From assembly GCA_964023205.1 (NCBI GenBank), contig OZ026835.1, forward strand, positions 12,916,414 to 12,980,413: DNA of 64,000 bases. The letters are read 5' to 3'. The notes beneath the pieces are model-generated. The model ran no database searches. It saw nothing but the letters and a program-made list of their open reading frames with translations, and was not told where the DNA came from. The position numbers were made by a program, and so were the translations under genes. Numbering within the stretch: position 1 is the first letter of the stretch; every line of letters begins with the position of its first letter. Positions 50,101 through 62,100 of the stretch are shown piece by piece. This DNA is from Lutraria lutraria. Its lineage: Eukaryota; Mollusca; Bivalvia; Venerida; Mactridae.

Positions 50101-53100
50101 GTCTGTGTGAAAACTTTAATGTCGCTCATAACTCAGTAACTGTATGAGGTAGCAACATGAAACTATAGGTGGATATATCTCACTGTTTGCATTTACACTC
50201 TGTTTACTGCAGTTACCATAAACTACAAGAACTATATATCCAGTCCTTGCTATATTAATTTCTGTACAACAGCAAGTTATCTGTGACATCATTTAGCCAT
50301 TATTTTGCTGGGTAAAAGTCATGTCAGTGAAATGAAACAGTCATGGTACATCTTAAAATTATACATGAGTTGATATTCCTTATATTTAGATAGGCAATAC
50401 ATAGCAGATTGTGTTAGTCAGTTATATATTATGGACCATTCCATGTACATCATATTATTTGTGTCCTAGCAGTATGTGAACATAGTTCAAAATGAATAAT
50501 TAATTTTTTGTGCTTGACCTATTTACATGTATCAGAAAAGTGTGCAGGACAATTATTATCTATAGTTATGCCAGTGAACAAATGCCACCTTTGGAAAAGA
50601 CATAATGTGATTTTTATTGACAGATGGCCTTTATTCAGTGGTCATTTTATTTTATTCTTAATAATCAATGACAGTTTTTGAAAGAATGGCTTTTATTGAC
50701 AGGGTGGCCTTTATTCAGTCATGGCTGCTAATTTAGGTTTGACTGTAATTTTCAATTTATTTTGCTTGCAGATGAATTTTTGACGCCTATGTCTACCCCA
50801 CCCAATGAGGCCGAGGAAATGTCAAAAGCTACAATTGATCTTGATCAGTTATCATTACAAGAACTAAATGAATCGAATCTAAATAACAAACTCTATGACA
50901 AGTGAGTTCATTGTTTTTACATATTTTATTTATTCATATAAGCCAATTTTCTACATTTAAAATATAGCTTTTGATATGTATTTCAGACATTACTCTTCCA
51001 CAGTTAACAAAAGATTCCCAAACCAGTACATACTTTTTATATGTACAGAGTATGTACCAGTCCAAGGATTTTTTAGGTTAAAAACTGCTATCTTTGCTAA
51101 GACATCTCTGAAATAGGCCCTTGATACACATTATTTCGATAAGTGGAGGTCAATGTGTTTATGACAGAATAAGGTCCATTTTCTAGACACAGATGTATGA
51201 TAATACTTGTGTATGATAATTGAATTCTATAGGTACACACTGGAGTTGACAGATTTACAGGTAATGTCAGGTCATATGAAGGATAACTGGAAACATATCT
51301 ACCACAGAAATACAACACCACTTCACCTTGTTGATAGATTCTCTATATCTCTCCAGCTTGAAAGGTATCTTATCTTTTATTATACAGTGCAACCTCTCCA
51401 AAGCAACACCCTTTGGGAGAAGTGAATTTATGTTGTTGAGAGGTTGTTGCTCTAGAAAGGTTAGATTAATAGTTAAATTGTTCAGTTGGGAAAAATTAAT
51501 TCTGTTGTTGAATGGAGGTTGTTGTTCAATAGAGGGCCGTCCTGGAGAAGTTGTACTGTACTACTATTTTAAAAAATACTTAATGCTTAAAGTTTAAAAA
51601 GTAAGATTTAGTGGTTATGGTGTTAAAATGATCTAATTTTTTATACTGTAATTATTTCCATAATATTGGGAAAAGTTACATTTCAGTATTAGTATTAAGT
51701 GTTTAGAAGGTTATAAAACTTGTGATTGGTGTCCGAGCTCAAATCTTATATCATGTCTTTTTTGCTTGTCTGTAATTTATAAATTTGCTATCTTCTTTCA
51801 GGCGTTTGATATATACGACTGATCCAAATTATCCAACTGTAGTTGTATCTGGAAATCTGCCATCTCTTACAGTACATGTGAATGAACAGAAGGTAATTCT
51901 TACTTCAGTATGATACATTAAAGTTTGTTGGCAATTGAAATTTTATTTTCATCCTGTTCCCTTTGATTTTGCTGTTCTTTGATATTTTATTGTATTCAAT
52001 ATTTGAATATTGATTTGTCTGCCCTTGTCTCAATTGATTGGGCATATTGGTTTTAGCCTGTTTGTCTGTCTGTCTGTTTGTTTGTACCAAACTTTAACAT
52101 TGCCAATAAAGTCAAAATGCTTCCACCTACAATCATCAAACTTCTTATATTGGTTTGACATGACAGTCTCTAAAGGACCTGTGCATTTTCCGGTCAATAG
52201 GTCAAGGTCACCCTGAAGGGGGCATTGTGTTTTTAAAATAAATCTTAGTTTTTTTGTAGAAATGTTATACATGTGGCAGAGGTTCTCAAACTTGGTTTAT
52301 TTGTCTTAAAATATTCTTTATATTCCATTATTGTGTATTTGTCCTGTGTTGAAATGATTATCAGAATTAATAATGAGGTATATTTCTTTTGTCAGATTCA
52401 GACTATTAACTCTTGCATCAAGACTCTATCAAGTCAAACCAGTCAAGCAATGAGTCAAACAGTGAACCAGTCTGCTAGCAGTCAGTCACTCACCGACTCA
52501 TCTAGTGGTCTGAATCTTCATGAACTAAGAGATGTAACTCACGATGACTTGAGTGCCGATAAAGATGTCAGTGCAGAAGAGAAACTGAAAGAATTGCTAG
52601 AAGAGTCACAGCTATTATTGATGCAGTTTTCAGTGAATCAAATGTCATTTGAGATCCATAGTAGAGGTAATAGCTTATTCAGAGTTGTATGTCTTTATTA
52701 TTTTCTTATGTTTTGACTGAGAATGCTTCTATGCTTGAAATTAGTATATTATATATTTAGGATTCATTATACTATAATTGTCCTGGTTCTATTTTTTACT
52801 AGCCAGAGATCATAGCCACTGGACTAAATATCTTGTTTTGACTTATTTGTATAATAGTAAAAGATGGAAGTTTGATTGGCCATTTTTTAGGCTAAATGAC
52901 ATTTAAATAACTGTCTTGAAACTTATGTATTTTGTATCATTTTGTAGCTTTTCTTTATAAGCCACTGATAATGTCCAACTTAATTCTGGATAAATCGTTG
53001 ATAGTATAGTAAAGTAAGAATTCCTATGTTGACCAAATGTTTTCAGACCGAGCTGTGGCAGAGTTACAGATATCTGGTGTTAAAACAAGTATGACAAAAA

Positions 53101-56100
53101 GACCTTATGATACAAGTGTCAAACTAACAGTACATAGTCTGCTTGTGGTCGATGCTTTACAGATGTATGGACAAGACTTTGAACTTTTGGTGGCTTCACA
53201 CAGAAATATTGCGTAGGAATTTTGTACTTAACTACTGTACCTGAATTGTTTATTTTGACTTTAGTTTGTTCATCTTACTTTCTTTTGATAAAATTTGACT
53301 TGATGGGTTTTCCAGTTGTCCCCCATCACAGTGATGACAAGTCTGGGTGACAGCGAAAAATTGGTGACCCAAAATCCACTCAGATCCACCTGCCACCTTA
53401 AATTATGGTGAATGGTCATGGTGACCATTGTCACCGTAATCGACCGTGACAACGCGAATTACGGTGACAAGGTGTCTATCACCATAAAAACAGGTTAATT
53501 CATCAAAGGAACCTCATTATCAGACATTATTTGATCTGAATCAAACACAGGAGAGACTGATTCCACAATAAAAAAAATCAAAAGTTAAAATCAAAATGTC
53601 AAAGAATGAGCCATTCATTTTCACACTTGATTAAAATCAAACAATTTGTGACAAATTGTGGACCTGCTAAATGGTTTACTGTCTTTTAATTAACACAATA
53701 AAGAATCAATTTCAATCAAGAATGATGTAACAGGGTGGAAATTGGAAAACCCACCTTGCATGTACTGTAGTTCAGTGCAAGCAAGTCAGTCAGTCAGTAT
53801 GTATTATATCTATCAACTTTGACTTCTTTATTTGTTCATTTTTAATCCTTGCCTTTTTATATGCATTTTAAATATCATCGCCTCTAGTTTCTATGTAACT
53901 CGATTTTGTAATTTTTTCGATTCCATTTGTTTTTTATCCATAGTATGGACAGTACCAGTGGTAGTATACGTGACTCGGCGACAACATCACCGTTAATGAT
54001 GTCACCCAGGTCACCACCAGGGTCACCTATGGAGTCAGTTCCTCCTGTTGTAACACCTGGTGGAATACAAGGTGCAGTACAAGATGTTATGTCTCGTGCT
54101 TACCAAGCTTTGATGAATATGGGTAAGATATAATCTTAACTTCAGCTGTCTTCAATATTACATAACACAGTCAAACCTGCATTAGCAACCACCTTCGAAT
54201 AAAGGCCACCCTGTGGATAAAGATCATTCTTTTCAAAACTGTTATAGATTATTTAGAACAAAATGACCTTCCAATAAATGCCACCTGTCAATAAAGGTCA
54301 CATTTTGTCTTTCCCAAGGGTGGCCCTTGTTCACAGGTTTGACTGTTGTTGGTTTTAGTTGTATATTGAGATCTAGGCTTACAGTTTATATTCAATATGT
54401 TGTCAAGTTATACAGCATTGGTATTCACAATTTAGCTCAAGAGTTATATTAGCTTGGGTGAAGCATTCTGGCATGTTATAAACTCTGAAGCTTATAGTTT
54501 TTGTGATGTTAATATTTCATTGTTTTGATCATTTTGCAGGTGATAGCACTCCTGGTGGCTCACAGTCTGATAAGTCAGGTAGACGACTGACTTCACCAGG
54601 ACCATTAGATGAAGAAGCTCTCATCATCATGGACTTTGAGATGATAAATGCTAATTCTCCCAGTAATAAAACTGGGGATGGTACACTTAATGTTGCCAAT
54701 CTTCAGTTTAATAACCTAGATATAATAGGTAAGTGTTGTATTTTATGTGCCCTTTTATAGTCAGTAACTTAACCACTTAGCCATTGAAATCAGGCCTTGC
54801 TTTATGCTTCTTAATAATTTTCTTGCTAATTATCAATTTTATTCTTTTATTCAATCATCAATGTAATAGAAAGGAAGCAATAAATGATTTGGATGACAAG
54901 TGTGTATCATATAAATTATTTTCGCTGAAATTGTCACTGTGGAATATTTACTAAGGCAAGAATCAAATATGTAACTTCTGGATCAGTTGGAAGTCTTAAG
55001 ATTATAAACTTATGATCAATCTCTGAGCTCAAATCTCATGTTCATTCTTATACTTATATCAGACCAAGTTGCTTATTTGCAATACATGAATATGTAGGTA
55101 TGATAAATACTTTTATTATATGATTTGTGTACAGAATTCTGCAGGCATTAATAATGTCATTATATTTGATTTGAGGATAACAAAACTTAGAATTGAGCTA
55201 AGCCCTTGAAGAACAATCTGAATTAGTTTGCAACATAAGTCTGGGATTCTACTGGGTGAGCTTAAATTGTGTGCTGTTGTAGTTAAGAACTTATGAATCC
55301 ATTAAGTCACATTTACATTCATATGTTAATAGATTACGTGTTGAGATTATAAATATATGTCACTTATATATGATTTGTATAATTGTAGCCAATATGGAGA
55401 CTGTTGCAGAGATTGTAGGTTTTCTGAAGAGAACGGTACCTCAAACAAAACCTACGGAAGTAAAGAGAACCAGGACGATATCTAATACACCACTCAATCA
55501 GTCCATGTTTAATCTATCTAAACAGGTAGTTATATTTATACAGGGATGAGGATGTGTATATAGTTACAAGCAAAAATTATGTGTACAGTCAAGTCTGCGA
55601 ACATAGGTCACCCTTTGGACAGACAAAATGTGGCCGTTATTGACAATTGGCCTTTATTTGGAGGTCATAGTAGTCTTAATTGTCATCTAGATTAGTCTAG
55701 TCTTGAAAATAAATGAATTTAGCAGGTCCTGAATTTTGAATAATTGCTAAATGTTAAACTTTTTATTTTGATGTATTTTTGTTATGATGTTGTATTCATA
55801 CTGTTTGGTTAATCACAGAGTTTACCTTGAATGAAAAGGTACTTATGAGATAAGTTATGTGAATATTAGCCATTCATTGTTGAAACTGACCAAATGAACC
55901 TTTATTGAAGGTCAGTTGTGCATACAGTTTTGAGGCTTTGTTTGCAAGTTTGATTGCTATGAATGGTTTTGTTAGAAATATATGATAAAAAAGGAAAATT
56001 AAATAATGTCTTCTGATGTTACGATGGACTTTCCCATGCTCACTGCCTATTTATTGTGATATATGATTTTTCTGTTTTCCTGCAGGAAGAACCTGGAAAC

Positions 56101-59100
56101 CCGAAAATAGAAGTGACTGCGGAGTTCAATCGTTTATCTATATTAATGATGAGACTTGACGATACTTCTGGTGTTAAAACAGCGAGGAAGGTTGCCACAG
56201 CAACAATGTCCTGTGCTAGATTACAGGCTTCAATTGGTGAGTTAATTGTTATATTTCTACCATGTACATGTAAGTGAAAGGTTAGCATTTAAAGTACTTG
56301 AATGAAATGTCTAATTGTGTAGATTGTGTAATTCTTTTTACCTGGTGCTGTACAGTAGATGTAAAATTTGTAAATTTAGTGAGTTGAAATATGGCTTAAA
56401 TTCTGAGCTTTTCATTCCTATGAAGTGCAACAGTGTGGTCTGTGATTTTCCTATAGGTACAGTAAAACTATTATTCTAATTTTTTTAGATACACATCTAA
56501 GTATGAATGGATCACTTGGTGGTTTTCATGTGTACGACATTACACCGGAACACAAGCGACATAGGCAGTTGTTCAGCGTTGGACAAGATGTTCACCAGGG
56601 TCTCGGTTCTCGGTCTGTGTTCACATCAAGGGACATGTACAAAACTGCGAATGAATCCTTGTTTATGCAAGATTTAGAGGACTACAAAGCTTTTTCATTC
56701 AGTTTTAGCAAACCTTTAAAAATGTCAAATCAGAATAATTACACATCTGAAATCAACTTGGATATGGATGGTGAAAACTCTGATTGCATCAAAATGAACG
56801 TCAGAGTGGCTTCCCTTTGTTACACACATTCTCCAAACACAGTGTATGAGTTATCTCTCTGTGTTGCTGAATTCAAGGACTATAAAGCATCAGTTGCACA
56901 ATCGATTAAGTCTGTTGCTAGCGAGGTTGCTAGGGGAATGGTTGCTAAACGATCAGAACTTAATAATCTCTCTATGTATGGCAGCTCAAACAGTCTTGAA
57001 GGCTTTGGTGGTTCCAAACTTAAATTAAATCAAACTTTGGACAGAAGTGAAGCTGAATATTTGGATGATGTAACTATGTTCGAGGAAGAGGATAGGAAGA
57101 AAACCAGAATAATGCTTGATGCCTCTCTAGAATCACCAGTGTTAGTCATTCCCAAAAATGCTACCAGTTCCAATGTTCTTGTGGCACATTTAGGAGAAAT
57201 ATCTGTTAAAAATACAGAGAAAAATATTCCTAGAAGCTCAGTGGAAGAAGTGTTAGGTGAGGACTGTGATAGTAAGTTTGACAGAATCTCCGTAGAAGTT
57301 CAAAATATGAATTTGTATTCTGTGGATGTTGACAGTAATGTTCATGCAGGATTGAATAAAAGTTCTATGAGCTTGGATGGTTCCTTAGATTATCGGTCAT
57401 TGACAGTGGATAGTAATGCTAGGATTCCAATTATGTATGATACAACTGTGAGTATAACTTTAGATCATTGTAGAGGTAGTGGAAAATATATAAATGCAAA
57501 TTCTGATTGCGAATTTCCTGAGCAATTTCATCCTAATGATGTGAACGATTCTTTTTCTACACCTGAAGTTCAGCCTATGATTGACATGAGAGCCAAAATT
57601 GAGACTCCTCTGAAACTTTTACTGTTGAAAAGTGTTTATGAACAAATATTGCAGACGTCTGATTACTTATCAAGCGCTGAAGCTCAATTTCAGCAAAGTG
57701 AAGCAGACGCAAATCAGAATGCATCAATGGGTGACAGTCAAACTGATTTGACTGGTTCACAGGCTAATCAGGGTCAGTTTGAAAGCTTGCATTCTTCTGG
57801 AAGAATTGCTGGCTTGGATCAGTCGCAGGTTGGGAAATCCTTCTTGACAAAGAAGCTGAGACTGGAAGTTCCTGTATTTAGTGTTGAATTAAGAGGAGAC
57901 TTTGGTGAAGGTGAAAGAGGAGTTGTAGAGCTGAAATTGTACAGATTTCTTCTAGATGTAACGAAGGATAATCCAGCAACGACAAAGATTGATGTTTCAT
58001 TGAAGTCTCTAGTGATGGATGATTTGCTAGAGAGCCCTGACTCCAAACATCGACAAATTATGGTTTCCAAGGAGCCCAAGAAAGAAGATTACACCCAGCC
58101 AAGAGAGTTCCTGTCACAATCTTGTCCAGACAATGCTATTGTGGCTCCTATTCCAGTAATGCCACATTCTCTACCATCAAGTTTTAGTAATATAGCTGCG
58201 AAGGTTAACCAGCCTGTTGTTACACGACCCCTTGCTGGAACTGGGCCTTTTATTCCAACTCATGGTTATGCACATGGACCACATCCTGGGTATGTACGAA
58301 ACAATTTTTGTGAAATTCAAAAATCTAAACAATTTGAAATATTTTGAAATTTTAATGTTCAATTTTATCAATATTAACGATTATGTAGAACTTACTGAGA
58401 AATGTTTCACTTCTTTACATTAACTTTACTACAAAGTTGTTTCTTGTTCATGTTATTAGTTGTAACTATCCTTCCTACCAATGTAAAGAGATGAGAAGAA
58501 GACTTCAATGCTTAGAGGGAACATGGTCAGCAAAGTGCAGTTAATTAAGATTTAATTCCAACCTTGACTTATTGTTCCATAATACTAGTATGATAAAATC
58601 GAAGTAACCTGCTCCCCAACTTGCCTATAATATGAAGTCATCCACTATGTGTTAAATATTAATTTCTGTCATTGTGTAAACTCCAGTAGTCCACTGTTGT
58701 TGCTCATATTTCAGATTAAATCCAAATACACCTCCACCATCCCCACAAATGACACGAAGTTTATCACATGATGAAGTAATGGAAGAGAATCTCGTTCATA
58801 TATCAGTCGTACTAGTCGATAAGGCTTCTCCAGAATATAAAGATAAATATAACGAAACAAAGAGATTTGTTGATGTGGATTTTAATTGTTTGGATGCCAA
58901 AATAAACCAGCAGACATGGGTTGTGCTGTTAGATTTTCTGGGTCTTGGCGCCAAGGTTCCGGATATCGATGTGCTAGCTGGAAAGGAGACAGAAGATATA
59001 GGAAAACCTGTGAACCCTGGTAAGTCTGTGGTCTGCCTGGATATTTTTTTTTCCCAACTTCTCATATAGTTATGTAGCTGACAGTAAGACACCAATATTC

Positions 59101-62100
59101 ATGTGCTTTGTTATATGTATTTAGAATAGGAGTGTGATTTTTCCACAGATTTTTTTATTTCTGCAGATTTAATGATCATGGAGGTCATTTTTGTGAAAGG
59201 TGTAAATCTATTTAGAAAATTTGATGCCGTAGAGGGAATCCCATTTACCTACAATATTTGATGCATCATGATGGCCAGTTAAATTACCTGTTTTTGTATC
59301 TTACCATTAAGTTCTATTTGTAGATTACTTTTTGGTCATATTCTGGGCTTTGATAAAATACATCCTGCTCTCAGATTTGACACCAGTCACACCTGTGGTG
59401 TTTGGCAGTTAGACTTGTACTATTTCCCTAACATAATTAAAAAGAAGTAGAAATATTATTTATATCTTACTACTCAGCATATTTTTTATCAAATTTAGCA
59501 CTTTTTTTCTTTTTCAGAAATCTATGAACAAGCAGTTGTAAACTCTGAGATTAACATAAAGGTGGAGAATTTGTCTATTATTTTAAATAAACCAGAATAT
59601 CAGTTTGCTGAAGCTAGCGTATCCAAGTTGGCTGCTCATTTATCTCTGAGGGATGGAAACTTTGAGGTTAAAGGTAGGTAGAAATATATTATGAAGATTT
59701 ACTGTATCGATAATTTAGTTTTTTTTCTTGCATGGTTGAGAAGTGAAGTAATTGTTTTAATATTACGTTTTTATGCCCTTGTATCTTTAGATACATACTG
59801 TTTTTGGCCTGTATGTCTGTTTGTTTGTAACCTGCATATAAAATCAAAACGCTTCCACCTACAATAATTGAATTTCACATGTTGGTAACTTATGACATAC
59901 TTTACAAGACATACGTATTTTCATGTCTGTAGGTCAAAGGTGAAGGTCACTTTGAGGGTGCATTGTGTTTTAAAAACACATCTTGTTCAGTCTATTCTTA
60001 ACCTTGCATTATCCTTCTATTACTTTTAGGTCAACTTGGGAAGATGTGTGTCCTTGACCTTTCACCCAGTGGATTGCTGTATAGAGAAAGATTTTTATCT
60101 GTTGGAGACCAAGCATTTGAATTTGATTTCTTCAAGTAAGTGATTTTAAGCCTAAAATGATCACATGGTTACATAATTTTACACTAGTATAGGGATTGTT
60201 TTTCTTTGTTTATTTCTGCTAATTAAGTCAGATCAACTTGTAATGTAAATGCTGTAATCTTATCATTCTCCCAGGCTATGTTTTGTCAATAGTTACATAT
60301 TGTAAAATTACACATTTAAATTAACTTTTCATGTCCTGTTCTTTGTATTATAAATAAATGGTTATCAATTGTTTGAGTGGTAAAATTAGGTGTGGTTTTA
60401 GGTACAACATTGTCATTGTTATGCTTGTGTGCTCAGAACGAGCCTGAGTGAGTTCAACTGTGGTAGCCTGTGTCATGAATATCTGTCTCATGTATCCTAA
60501 AAAATTATTTCAGAATAAATTACTTAATTTTTTATGTATTGTTACAAACATTGGGTGAAGTTTAAGTTAATTTATATTAAAGTATTCCGAGATGTGCGTA
60601 ACAATCTACTGATTGTATTTTACAGGTATGGTTTACCAGATCCTTGGCTGAAGAGAGATTATGACATGAAAATGAAGTTAAGAATGTCGTCTGTACGTTA
60701 CACTCATACAAATAAGTTCCAAGCTGAGATATTAGGCTTTGTTCAACAATTTCTACAATTACAAGATGTCCTTGGTAGAATGAGAGCTGCATCTGCTGGA
60801 AAGAAGGTTAGAACATAGTTTTGTACACTTTTACACTTCTTCAAATTAAAAGTTGTTTGCAGAATAACATACATGAGACTGTTCTTGAATATTACAAAAT
60901 TAACATCTCTGAAGTCAGTACGGATGTATAGAAATGTCTGACTATGCAACTAAATTCAGTGTTACAATTTATTGTAAACTGTTACATTACTTGGTTATGT
61001 TCTCAAGAACATTTCCAACCTTTTTGTTCACATATATTACAGATTAACGAGCAAGCTTTCCACAATCCAAGAATATTGTTAGATATAGAAGCAGGATCTC
61101 CCATCATACTGATACCACACAGTTCAAAGACTTCAGACGTACTTGTTGCTGATCTTGGTAGACTCTCCGTCAGAAATTGTTTCCAGTTTGATGGAGACCT
61201 TGGAACATTCAGTGGTATCAAAATGTCATCTGAGAACGTTTCTACGCCAACTGAGAACCAATCTGAGTTAGATGGAAGCTTATCCAAGAAATCACGAACA
61301 AGTTCATTGTCATCTGTGAGATCCGTTGGAAGCCGGACTGGTATTATAACTTCTAGAAGTGTCTCACAAACGGAGGCGTCACAGTCTGGAGGTGTTCACC
61401 TTGTGTTAGATCAAATCACGATGCAAGGCAGAACTGATGACCCTATGACCTCTAGTATCTATGGTAACCTTGACTCTGATGTAAGAAGTGAAGCAGATGA
61501 AGTCGGGTCTAGTGTTGATCCTGGTACTCCTTCACTGAAAGGGACATCACCAATATCACCTTTATCAAGTCCTGGATTTTACCGCTATAATAGTATGACT
61601 TCTCCAATGAGTGATGCTACTGTAACAGGAAGTCTGGCAGGCTTTTCCAACATTAAAACATCTGATAGTGGAGAGGTTACCATGGAAACAGAGACTCATA
61701 GATGTTTGTTAGATGTTCTAGATGTAAGACTGTGTGATATGGATCTTTTCTCAGCTGAAAGAGTTGAGAAGAAACATTACAAAGGAAAAAATCTGCAGCA
61801 AGATTTAGAGTTTCCTTCTTGTGTTATACAAAGACAGGTATGTTATAAAGTCATTGTGTCTCTGCTACTTGACTGACTTACTGCAGTCTGAAAGGAAATT
61901 TATCATATCTTATTGCTGCTTTATCATATAATTATCATAATACTGTCTGTTTAAACAACTTGATATTTGTTTTGCTTTAGTGAATACTGTTATTAATTCT
62001 TTAAACACAGACACGCCTCCTTGGTGGTAATTTCTTACTGATAGAGAGTCGTTGGTTCGAGCCAAGCTACCAACCATGTCTCTTTATGGCAGGAAGTAGG

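Noticed and set aside
56503..58347. A 614-codon open frame as a stand-alone intronless gene
   Set aside because: Its sequence is collinear with the middle of VPS13D and it has a proper acceptor (56488) and donor (58290) in phase with neighbours. It is exon 28, and the last ~20 codons are read-through into the intron.
60944..61876. A 310-codon open frame with its own start as a separate gene
   Set aside because: The coding part begins at the acceptor at 61043 and continues exon 32 in phase; the upstream methionine lies in intron sequence.
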